Of a DNA stretch of 64,000 nucleotides, positions 1 through 10,020 are shown piece after piece; position 1 is the stretch's first letter; every line of letters starts with the position of its first letter. This DNA is from Arenicola marina (Eukaryota > Annelida > Polychaeta > Arenicolidae), in the NCBI GenBank assembly GCA_964019135.1, contig OZ025248.1:40169670-40233669 (forward strand), written 5' to 3'. Made by a program: the position numbers and the translations under genes. The notes beneath the pieces were generated by a model. It was not told the origin of the DNA. It searched no databases and worked only from the letters and a program-made list of their open reading frames with translations.

Positions 1-1032
1 TTGGCATAGGTCGTTACAGTGACAATAGAGGTGTACCGTTGGTTGGCCTAGGTCGTTACAGCGACAGTAGAGGTGCACCGTTGGTTGGCCTAGGTCATTT
101 CAGTCACATTAGAGGTGCACCGTTGGTTGGCATAGGTCGTTACAGTGACAATAGAGGTGTACCGTTGGTTGGCCTAGGTCGTTACAGCGACAGTAGAGGT
201 GCACCGTTGGTTGGCCTAGGTCATTTCAGTCACATTAGAGGTGCACCGTTGGTTGGCATAGGTCGTTACAGTGACAATAGAGGTGTACCGTTGGTTGGCC
301 TAGGTCGTTACAGCGACAGTAGAGGTGCACCGTTGGTTGGCCTAGGTCATTTCAGTCACATTAGAGGTGCACCGTTGGTTGGCATAGGTCGTTACAGTGA
401 CAATAGAGGTGTACCGTTGGTTGGCCTAGGTCGTTACAGCGACAGTAGAGGTGCACCGTTGGTTGGCCTAGGTCATTTCAGTCACATTAGAGGTGCACCG
501 TTGGTTGGCATAGGTCGTTACAGTGACAATAGAGGTGTACCGTTGGTTGGCCTAGGTCGTTACAGCGACAGTAGAGGTGCACCGTTGGTTGGCCTAGGTC
601 ATTTCAGTCACATTAGAGGTGCACCGTTGGTTGGCATAGGTCGTTACAGTGACAATAGAGGTGTACCGTTGGTTGGCCTAGGTCGGTACAGCGACAGTAG
701 AGGTGCACCGTTGGTTGGCCTAGGTCATTTCAGTCACATTAGAGGTGCACCGTTAGTTGGCATAGGTCGTTTCAGTGACAGTAGAGGTGCACCGTTGGTT
801 GGCCTAGGTCATTTCAGTCACATTAGAGGTGCACCGTTGGTTGGCATAGGTCGTTACAGCGACAGTAGAGGTGCACCGTTGGTTGGCATAGGTCGTTTCA
901 GTGACAGTAGAGGTGTACCGTTGGTTGGCCTAGGTCATTTCAGTGACAGTAGAGGTGCACCGTTAGTTGGCATAGGTCGTTACAATGCTAGTAAAGGTGC
1001 ACCGTCGGTTGGCATATTAGGTCGTTACAGTG
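1..1032 (+). repeat. 42-bp minisatellite with 126-bp higher-order unit (left part)
   Basis: About 24 tandem 42-bp units, each carrying the word GGTGCACCGTTGGTTGGC. From the window start to about 670 the units form a three-unit higher-order repeat of 126 bp (variants reading RYSDNRGVPLVGLG, RYSDSRGAPLVGLG and HFSHIRGAPLVGIG if translated), repeated about five to six times with almost no change. Toward 1000 the order breaks down and units become mixed. The unit length is a multiple of three, so a frame of 395 codons stays open, but differences between units mostly change the amino acid (GTA/GCA, AAT/AGT, TTC/TAC, ATA/CTA). This argues against selection on a protein. The array starts outside the window. 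I infer non-coding satellite DNA. Confidence 0.93.
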
Positions 1033-1385
1033 CAGGGGCGGATCTAGGGGAAGGTTACGGGGGTTGCAACGCCCCCCACCCCCCTTGGGAACTTGAACAT
1101 ACACTGTTAAAGTCGGCTTTTCCGAGCATCCCCCCCCCCCCCGGTCACAAGTTTTTCAGAGCAACCCCCCCCCTCTCCCGGTCGCAAGTTTTTCGGAGAG
1201 CCCCCCCCCCCCGTTGGGGAACCTGAACATACACTGTTAACGTCGGCTTCTCCGAGCATCCCCCCCCTCCCCTCCCCCCCCCCCCGGTCGGAAGTTTTTC
1301 AGAGAGCACACTCCACACCCCCGGTCGGAAGTTTTCAGAGCGAGCAACCCCCCCCCCCCTTTGGCAAATTCCTAGATCCGCCCCT
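1033..1385. mobile_element. Short TIR element (MITE-like) inserted in the 42-bp minisatellite
   Basis: A 353-bp insertion splits the array. Its left end reads CAGGGGCGGATCTAGG and its right end CCTAGATCCGCCCCT, which are inverted copies offset by one base. ACAGTG occurs directly before (1027-1032) and after (1386-1391), while uninterrupted array units have it once at this point, so it is a genuine target-site duplication. The duplication could be read as 8 bp with one mismatch (TTACAGTG/CTACAGTG), which would suit a hAT-like origin, but this is not settled. The interior has no coding potential. It is rich in poly-C runs and holds an internal tandem duplication of about 130 bp, with GAACATACACTGTTAA at about 1095 and again at about 1225. 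The GGCGGATCYAGG end motif recurs near 15.13 kb and 47.25 kb. Confidence 0.8.
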
Positions 1386-1627
1386 ACAGTGACAGTAGAG
1401 GTGCACCGTTGGTTGGCATAGGTCGTGGCAGAGAGTAGAGGTGCACCGTTGGCTGGCATAGGTCATCACAGTGACAGTAGAGGTGCACCGTTGGTTGGCA
1501 TAGGTCATCACAGTGACAGTAGAGGTCCACCGTTGGTTGGCATATATCGTTTTTGTGGTCATCGTGGTGCACCGTTGGCAATGATCGTTGTAGCGACAAT
1601 AGAGGTGTACCGTTTGTTGATATATTA
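1386..1627 (+). repeat. 42-bp minisatellite, diverged right end
   Basis: This continues the array on the far side of the inserted element. About five to six units keep the GGTGCACCGTTGGTTGGC core but are more diverged than the left part, and the last recognisable unit has lost most of its length near 1600. Edge units being the most diverged is the usual picture for arrays homogenised from the middle. Confidence 0.88.
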
Positions 1628-3424
1628 CAAACACAACAAGTTTTCGTGGGTTATTATATATATCCATTACACTGGTCATGGATATACGATATTCAGACCA
1701 TATTTATCAAGGGTACATTCGGCGCTTGCATTAATTCGCATGTAACCTCTGCACACCCGACACTTGATATAACATGAAGACATTGACTGTGTTCACATTG
1801 TTATAACAGCATTTTGTTTTATTATCCGCTTGGGATGATGTCGCTATAACGTTTTGTTGATGTCACAATGATGATAGTATTAAAACTAGCTTTCCGTCGA
1901 CCAGGCGTCCAAGTGTCCTGTCACAGGGGTGTCATTAATACCCAACCATGGCGTCGACCCTCACTCACACACGGCTAGAACACGTCATCAATACCTACCC
2001 TCCGCACAACAGGTTGTTTTGTCGGACGACGCTATCTGCGCGACGACAGGAAGTGCCGAAGTCCAAAGAGAGGGGCGCCCCGTCATGCAATACTTCCGGT
2101 TGAAGGACGCAATGATTAATTAGTCCACAAGGGGGGAGATCGTGTTGGTCCCATGGCTACCCAGCCGTTGTATCTGTCATGGCACAGTCACCGGTAATGC
2201 ATAAGGCGCTAGGTCATGGCCACCCTGGTGGTCGAGGCAGGCGCGGTAGAACCGGCTGAATGGCTCTGAAGTCTTGGCGTTGTGGGCCACTTTTGTGGAT
2301 AGGTAGGCCGTAATAGGCCAAGCAACCCCCGGGTTGATGAGATTGATAGGAAACATGGAGACATATGTCTCAGATACCGGCGCCAAGGTCGAACCCAAGG
2401 TCGAATCCAAGGTCGAACCCAATGTCTGTATGTTGATCTGTGGCTTCATCCACTGATCCATTGCGGGAGGGAGCCATAGCGTATTGATATGTCAAAAAAC
2501 ACTTTCATCCGAAGCAGAACAACAAGGAATGATTGAAACAGCCAGTGGCCTGGATTATGCCATTCACTTACTGCTAGTGGACATGCATTCCCCCTCACCC
2601 CCACCAGCTGCCTGGCGATGGGTGACACTGTGATAGAGCGCCAGAAGGGCGAGGCTTGGCGGTACCACAGCAGTAAAGGCATTGTAAAACATTCCTAGAT
2701 CGGCCTCTGCTATATGGAAATGCGTGGTTATATACCTCGGGTTACTGATGTTTGTGCACCCAGGCTTGTATTGGCCTTAAAGTTTGTGATTAGTCAATTA
2801 AAGTTACACCTACCATATTACGCAAACTTTCAAAATGTTTTGAATAGACATGTTGTATTTTGAGTTTGAGTTTAAACATACATATATATCGTGTATTCTA
2901 AATATGTTGTTAGCAAACTGTACCTAGAACGCCGCTGTCCAGACGTAACACATGATTTATTTGTTAGAGGATGCCGTGCTCCTTAAATAGCGTCCTGGAC
3001 TACCGCGATCCTATCGGGCTTGCCTCGGGCACTTGCATCGTCGGGGTACATACAGCCATGCTACAGCGACAGATGGGGGTGGCGGCGTGGGTAATGGCCG
3101 CACCCATGTGTGTGTGTGGGTGGGGGGGGGGGCGTGGGGTGGGCGGGGGGGGGGGGGGGTGTCCGGTGGTGTCATGGCGTCGTCTTCGTGTCGTTATTCA
3201 TAGAGGGTAAGTGCGTAATCGGCGTCATGACAACAATATCCCAGGGTCAAGGCCCGAAATTATATATTTTTGAATTTGGGCGGATTCAGTATGTGAGTAG
3301 GGGGCTAGCGGGATGTAGGGTTGCAATTCATTTGTGTGATGTTTGCTCTCGCCCCCCGCCCTCGGGAGGAGGGGGGATGGTGCCAATTCCATCAAAATGA
3401 CCAGGGTCAAGAAAGCAAGGGAGC
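1628..3424. other. Anonymous DNA with minor simple repeats
   Basis: No gene is recognised. The stretch holds a short 15-bp direct repeat (GGTCGAACCCAA type, three copies near 2386-2424) and a long G-rich block at about 3112-3160 with several runs of more than eight G, capable in principle of forming G-quadruplexes. Open frames of 60-106 codons here show no family resemblance I can name and no consistent codon pattern. Confidence 0.6.
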
Positions 3425-5624
3425 GGTGGGACCTTTTGGGACACCCACCGTGGATCTGCCGGTGTAACGGTGGGACCTCTTGGGACACCCACCGTGGATC
3501 TGCCGGTGTAACGGTGGGACCTCTTGGGACACCCACCGTGGATCTGCCGGGGTAACGGTGGGGCCTCTTCGGACACCCACCGTGGATCTGCCGGGGTAAC
3601 GGTGGGACCTCTTGGGACACCCACCGTGGATCTGCCGGGGTAACGGTGGGGCCTCTTGGGACACCCACCGTGGATCTGCCGGGGTAACGGTGGGACCTCT
3701 TGGGACACCCACCGTGGATTTGCCGGGGTAACGGTGGGACCTCTTGGGACACCCACCGTGGATCTGCCGGGGTAACGGTGGGGCCTCTTGGGACACCCAC
3801 CGTGGATCTGCCGGTGTAACGGTTGGACCTCTTGGGACACCCACCGTGGATCTGTCGGGGTAACGGTGGGACCTCTTGGGACACCCACCGTGGATCTGCC
3901 GGGGTAACGGTGGGACCTCTTGGGACACCCACCGTGGATCTGCCGGGGTAACGGTGGGACCTCTTGGGACACCCACCGTGGATCTGCCGGTGTAACGGTG
4001 GGACCTCTTGGGACACCCACCGTGGATCTGCCGGGGTAACGGTGGGACCTCTTGGGACACCCACCGTGGATCTGCCGGGGTAACGGTGGGGCCTCTTGGG
4101 ACACCCACCGTGGATCTGCCGGGGTAACGGTTGGACCTCTTGGGACACCCACCGTGGATCTGCCGGGGTAACGGTGGGACCTCTTGGGACACCCACCGTG
4201 GATCTGCCGGGGTAACGGTGGGACCTCTTGGGACACCCACCGTGGATCTGCCGGGGTAACGGTGGGACCTCTTGGGACACCCACCGTGGATCTGCCGGGG
4301 TAACGGTGGGACCTCTTGGGACACCCACCGTGGATTTGCCGGGGTAACGGTGGGACCTCTTGGGACACCCACCGTGGATCTGCCGGGGTAACGGTGGGAC
4401 CTCTTGGGACACCCACCGTGGATCTGCCGGGGTAACGGTGGGACCTCTTGGGACACCCACCGTGGATCTGCCGGGGTAACGGTGGGACCTCTTGGGACAC
4501 CCACCGTGGATCTGCCGGGGTAACGGTGGGACCTCTTGGGACACCTACCGTGGATCTGCCGGGGTAACGGTGGGACCTCTTGGGACACCCACCGTGGATC
4601 TGCCGGGGTAACGGTGGGACCTCTTGGGACACCCACCGTGGATCTGCCGGGGTAACGGTGGGACCTCTTGGGACACCCACCGTGGATCTGCCGGGGTAAC
4701 GGTGGGACCTCTTGGGACACCCACCGTGGATTTGCCGGGGTAACGGTGGGACCTCTTGGGACACCCACCGTGGATCTGCCGGTGTAACGGTGGGACCTCT
4801 TGGGACACCCACCGTGGATCTGCCGGGGTAACGGTGGGACCTCTTGGGACACCCACCGTGGATCTGCCGGGGTAACGGTGGGACCTCTTGGGACACCCAC
4901 CGTGGATCTGCCGGTGTAACGGTGGGGCCTCTTGGGACACCCACCGTGGATCTGCCGGGGTAACGGTGGGGCCTCTTGGGACACCCACCGTGGATCTGCC
5001 GGGGTAACGGTGGGACCTCTTGGGACACCCACCGTGGATCTGCCGGGGTAACGGTGGGACCTCTTGGGACACCCACCGTGGATCTGCCGGGGTAACGGTG
5101 GGACCTCTTGGGACACCCACCGTGGATCTGCCGGGGTAACGGTGGGACCTCTTGGGACACCCACCGTGGATCTGCCGGGGTAACGGTGGGACCTCTTGGG
5201 ACACCCACCGTGGATCTGCCGGGGTAACGGTGGGGCCTCTTGGGACACCCACCGTGGATCTGCCGGGGTAACGGTGGGACCTCTTGGGACACCCACCGTG
5301 GATCTGCCGGGGTAACGGTGGGGCCTCTTGGGACACCCACCGTGGATCTGCCGGGGTAACGGTGGGACCTCTTGGGACACCCACCGTGGATCTGCCGGGG
5401 TAACGGTTGGACCTCTTGGGACACCCACCGTGGATCTGCCGGGGTAACGGTGGGACCTCTTGGGACACCCACCGTGGATCTGCCGGGGTAACGGTGGGAC
5501 CTCTTGGGACACCCACCGTGGATCTGCCGGGGTAACGGTGGGACCTCTTGGGACACCCACCGTGGATCTGCCGGGGTAACGGTGGGACCTCTTGGGACAC
5601 CCACCGTGGATCTGCCGGGGTAAC
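3425..5624 (-). repeat. 44-bp minisatellite, 50 equal-length units
   Basis: The array runs from 3425 to 5624, which is exactly 50 x 44 bp, and the unit start stays in register to the last copy, so I see no net indel. Units differ by one or two substitutions at a few recurring positions (GGGACC/GGGGCC, GCCGGGG/GCCGGTG, GATCTG/GATTTG, GGTGGG/GGTTGG). Each unit contains an inverted repeat, ACGGTGGG and CCCACCGT, which could form an 8-bp stem with a 13-nt loop. Since 44 is not a multiple of three and the unit has no minus-strand stop, all three minus frames are open for 370-758 codons and read the same 44-residue cycle from different starts. This indicates a non-coding array rather than a giant repeat protein. 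Confidence 0.96.
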
Positions 5625-6190
5625 GATATCATTTAATAGAGCAGAGGATTCCAACTTCAATGACTGATCGTAAACTTACGAGAAACGGAAAGTAACGTTA
5701 TTTTTTCCGTCCAACATCATTCAAATCGATGCTCGCAAAATATGAATGATTACTTCACTTCCTCTTAGGCTCGGCAATACAAGGTTAAACTATACGAGCA
5801 GAAGTTACGAAACCTTGATGAAAAGCTCCCCGGCCTGGTGTGTTGCGCCATAGGCCTGCCATTGTGGTTGCATGGGAGGTGGCTGTGAGTGTCTACTGTG
5901 AGGGATACGACTCAGGGATCATCATCCCTGTGGTAATAATAACAATGTTACCATGGATATGAAAAGTACGTCATTGTTGTACGGTCACAACAGTGACCTC
6001 CCTCGGGAAAATATGTCCCAGGTAAATCAGTCCCCCCGTCCCATTGTGAACAGCCACGAACGTGGTAACACGTGGCGGACTCCCAATGAAGCACAGCGGT
6101 CGGACCATAACTTTAAGTAATACACCGTAATGAACTCAGTTTAGGTCTTTAAATGAAATAATTTTAGGTCCATAACTCGTTCATCTAATG
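5625..6190. other. Anonymous intergenic or intronic DNA
   Basis: Unique-looking sequence of mixed composition between the 44-bp array and the SINE. I see no exon, RNA gene or repeat I can support. Confidence 0.5.
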
Positions 6191-6437
6191 GGGCCGTCGC
6201 GATAGCTCAGTGGGCTAGAGCGCTCGCATTGAGTGCTCTGGTCACCTGAGAGCCTAACGGCACGTGGGTGGTGGTTCGAGCCCCGCTGTGGCCGTCTGTG
6301 TGGTCGCCGGATAAAGATCCCATGTCCTTCTTCGTAAAGAGTAGGGGATTACCCCCGGAGACATGGCTCCAATCTCCCTTCCTTCACCCATTGACGCAAT
6401 ACGACGAAGAGTGGTTAAAGTGTCCTGAATAACCAGC
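6191..6437 (+). mobile_element. Full-length tRNA-derived SINE
   Basis: A 247-bp element whose head resembles a tRNA: box A-like TAGCTCAGTGGGCTAGAGC near 6204 and a perfect box B, GGTTCGAGCCC, at 6273-6283. These are the internal RNA polymerase III promoter elements expected of a tRNA-derived SINE. The body (GGATAAAGATCCCATGTCC near 6310, then CATTGACGCAATACGACG near 6389) ends in TCCTGAATAACCAGCC, a short AACC-type tail. A 9-bp target duplication with one mismatch flanks it (CATCTAATG at 6182-6190, CACCTAATG at 6438-6446). The tail region recurs at 46.4, 51.5 and 61.3 kb. It has no coding capacity and would depend on a partner LINE for movement. The tail could be compared with known SINE superfamilies; I do not assign one. 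Confidence 0.9.
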
Positions 6438-6446
6438 CACCTAATG

Positions 6447-8073
6447 AGCGGTGCCTTGTGTGTCCCTTGTGACGTCATACGCCCTATTTTTGGACATACT
6501 GAAAAAAGAATATTGACCAAATTTGTGCACAGTATGAACCGTCACAAACCTCGGCTTTCCATGTGACAATGGTTGAGATATGGTCGGAAATGAGGGTTAA
6601 GATGGATGTCTCGGGCAGAGATTGGGGGGGGGTGTAGTAGGTGTTGTTGACCGGGAACACCCCTGGTACCCTCCACCCTTGGTTAACCCGCCCCCGCCAT
6701 GTCATCTGTCAGTGTTAACGTCCTCGGCCGCCGGCGACATCAGGAGTACCGGCCACGTGTTGATGTCGCCATCTTCGGAACCGGAAGTAGCACCACCGAC
6801 CAGAATAGGTCCCGGATGTACATCCATCAGGAGTACCCGGCACTCATATCCGGTTCTTATTGTCCGCGGGACTTGTTTACTTATAACGGATTATCTTGTC
6901 TGTAATTGGTTTACGGACGTCATAAGTCATCGCTACTCATAACTGTATTCCGCAGGCATGTGTTGAAAGTCCCCTTCTATTCATTAATTTATTACAAATA
7001 TTGATACATTCATAGTATTATACATTATGTATAAATAACTAAAGTTTACATAGCATAGCATGTCAAAATGTCAAATAAAGGCGGCTTCAGTGCGAACACC
7101 AACCGCACCGACTCTGCCAGATCAGGCTGACAGTATGGTTAGTTTAGTGTCTCCACCATATTAGTTTAAACATATTTGTATTGACGCAATCGGAAAACAG
7201 GCATTGCCTATACAAATTCCTGTTGCTTAACATAATACGTCAGATATAAGCATGTATAAATTCGTCTCTTAACATCAAGTAGTTGAAGAATGAAATCACA
7301 ATTGAAACAAAATGCACGGTTAGTATGGGAAACGCCACAGGATACAAATTTACGCCAAAAACGTTGGGCTAGTCTGGAGAAACTTCCACAATATACAGAT
7401 CTACACACAAAATCTCCACCATATTCAACTTCCTCCGAAGCTACTTTAATCATGTAGCATAACGCCCTCGTTGATGGCAGCTATATTATGTGATTGCAGG
7501 TGGCATTCCTTCGCCACAGGAGATATCTTCGTTATGTGCATGTGTGACCCCAATATTACAAAGTCAATATCAATTTTATTAGCTCGCAACAATGCTTAAA
7601 CGATGAACGAACATAAATATCAACCTTGATTACGCTGACGCACAAACCGTCCGACCAAATGGCAGCGGCGACATATGCCAGCTTGATATAAACGAATCAG
7701 GAATTTGCATTGGTTGCCTTCATTATGAAAAACACATTGCCACCGTGTTAACTCCCTGACGTGGGCGTCTTTGTCGCAATACTAGAAACACTTTGACGGA
7801 GAATAACGCCTTTCATCACACCTGTACCTCGCATGCAATGATAGTTCATACACTAAGTCCCAATAAGGACATGCTAAGTCCTAACTAGATGATGTATAAG
7901 TCCTGATGAAGTAAGACGTCGCTGGAGTCGCGAGGACAGTTTTACACAGTGGCTCTAATGTCACAGGCGGCTACCATATGCGGTGTTATTAGTGGCGACG
8001 TCGCAATGGTGTCCTCATGTAGCTGGCTTGTTTGTCTTCTCACAGCTGACGGAATTCCTACTCCGCCACCAAC
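6447..8073. other. Anonymous DNA
   Basis: No gene is recognised. A G-run with GGTGTAGTAGGTG near 6626 and scattered AT-rich stretches are the only local features. Frames of 60-106 codons on both strands show no recognisable domain. The minus-strand frame at 7208-7453 has no motif I can name. Confidence 0.5.
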
Positions 8074-8755
8074 CACCTCCACCAGCCCACCTGCCCATCA
8101 GCTCTCGACCTCCACCAGCCCACCTGCCCATCAGCTCTCCACCTCCACCAGCCCACCTGCCCATCAGCTCTCCACCTCCACCAGCCCACTTGCCCATCAG
8201 CTCTCCACGTCCATCTGCCCACCTGCCCATCAGCTCTCCACGTCCATCTGCCCACCTGCCCATCAGCTCTCCACCTCCACCAGCCCACCTGCCCATCAGC
8301 TCTCCACCTCCACCAGCCCACCTGCCCATCAGCTCTCCACCTCCACCAACCCACCTGCCCATCAGCTCTCCACCTCCACCAGCCAACCTGCCCATCAGCT
8401 CTCCACCTCCACCAGCCCACCTGCCCATCAGCTCTCCACCTCCACCAGCCCACCTGCCCATCAGCTCTCCACCTCCACCAGCCCACCTGTCCATCAGCTC
8501 TCCACGTCCATCTGCCCACCTGCCCATCAGCTATCCACCTCCACCAGCCCACCTGCACATCAGCTCTCCACCTCAAACCAGCCCACCTGCCCATCAGCTC
8601 TCCACCTCCACCAGCCCACCCGCCCATCAGCTCTCCACGTCCATCTGCCCACCTGCCCATCAGCTCTCCACGTCCATCTGCCAACCTGCCCATCAGCTCT
8701 TCACGTCCATCTGCCCACCTGCCCATCAGCTCTCCACCTCCATCTGCCCCGCAGC
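8074..8755 (+). repeat. 33-bp minisatellite
   Basis: About 20 units of 33 bp built on CACCTCCACCAG and CCCACCTGCCCATCAGCTC. A variant replacing CTCCACCAG with GTCCATCTG alternates in blocks. Being a multiple of three, the unit gives an open plus frame reading STSTSPPAHQL and open minus frames as well. The shared CCACCTCCACC word makes a direct junction with the hexamer array that follows, suggesting the hexamer repeat grew from this sequence. I infer a non-coding array. Confidence 0.93.
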
Positions 8756-8799
8756 ACTTGCAGTTCGTTCTCTACCATCTTAGCCAACGCATCTGTCTC

Positions 8800-9745
8800 C
8801 ACCTCCCTAACCTCCACCTCCACCTCCACCTCCACCTCCACCTCCACCTCTACCTCCACCTCCACCTCCACCTCCACCTCCACCTCCACCTCCACTCCAC
8901 CTCCACCGCGACCTCCACCTCCACTGCGACCTCCACCTCCACCTCCACCTCCACCTCTACCTCCACCTCCACCTCCACCTCCACCTCCACCTCTACCTCC
9001 ACCTCCACTCCACCTCAACCTCCACCTCCACCTCCACCTCCACCTCCACCTCCACCTCCACCTCCAGCTCCACCTCCACCTCCACCTCCACCTTCACTCC
9101 ACCTCCACCGCGACCTCCACCTCCACCTCCACCTCCACCTCCACCTCCACCTCCACCTCCACCTCCACCTCCACCTGCACCTCCACCTGCACCTGCACCT
9201 GCACCTGCACCTGCACCTGCACCTCCACCTCCACCTCCACCTCCACCTCCACTCCACCTCCACCTCCACCTCCACCTCCACCTCCACCTCCACTCCACCT
9301 CCACCTCCACTCCACCTCCACCTCCACCTCCACCTCCACCTCCACCTCCACCTCCACCTCCACCTCCACTCCACCTCCACCGCGACCTCCACCTCCACCT
9401 GCACCTGCACCTGCACCTGCACCTGCACCTCCACTCCACCTCCACCTCCACCTCCACCTCCACCTCCACCTCCACCTCCACCTCCACCTCCACCTCCACT
9501 CCACCTCCACCGCGACCTCCACCTCCACCTGCACCTGCACCTGCACCTGCACCTGCACCTCCACTCCACCTCCACCTCCACCTCCACCTCCACCTCCACC
9601 TCCACCTCCACTCCACCTCCACCGCGACCTCCACCTCCACCTCCACCTCCACCTCCACCTCCACCTCCCTAATCTGAACCACCACCTCCACCTCCACCTC
9701 CACCTCCCTGATCTGAACCACCATTTCCATTTCCACCTCCACCTC
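8800..9745 (+). repeat. (CCACCT)n hexamer satellite
   Basis: About 0.9 kb of CCACCT/CTCCAC hexamers. Blocks in which CTCCAC becomes CTGCAC (about 9170-9220, 9400-9430, 9525-9560) recur together with the interrupter ACTCCACCTCCACCGCGAC, so the hexamers are organised into a looser higher-order repeat. Shifts by single bases at CACTCCACC move the frame between Pro-rich, Ser/Thr-rich and Leu/His-rich readings, as expected for non-coding microsatellite growth. The minus strand is a series of GG pairs (GGTGGA) and could form two-tetrad quadruplexes. The right edge fades through CTGATCTGAACCACC units at 9670-9745. Confidence 0.94.
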
Positions 9746-10020
9746 CTCCCGCCACTATGTGGCCCTGCATCTCCAGCATTATCTGGGCACTGTTTCATCC
9801 ATCTATCACTCAACACTCACTAAATCACAGCGGGTCTTCGCCCAGTCTTTAGGCGACAACACGGAGGCTTCCGACACCAATTCCGTCAGTCCCGCCTGTG
9901 TCATGTCGCTATGCTGCTCCATATCTTTGATAGGTTATGTCGGCCATAACACCGCCTTTGGATCACCCTTTGTGTCTCTCTCTGTATGCTCTGACCTTGA
10001 CCTTCCCGTATATCTCTATG
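9746..10020. other. Short unique spacer between arrays
   Basis: Non-repetitive linker between the hexamer array and the 43-bp array. No gene is recognised. It grades into CCCTTACCTTGCCCTC-like sequence near 10025. Confidence 0.45.

Noticed and set aside
39-1226. 395-residue repeat protein (RYSDSRGAPLVGLG cycle)
   Set aside because: Unit differences are almost all amino-acid changing, and the frame ends inside an inserted element.
6191-6300. Functional tRNA gene
   Set aside because: The tRNA-like head continues into a SINE body and tail enclosed by a target duplication.
8800-9745. Proline-rich or Ser/Thr-rich secreted protein
   Set aside because: The reading switches frame at each CACTCCACC shift. 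The composition is that of the hexamer repeat.
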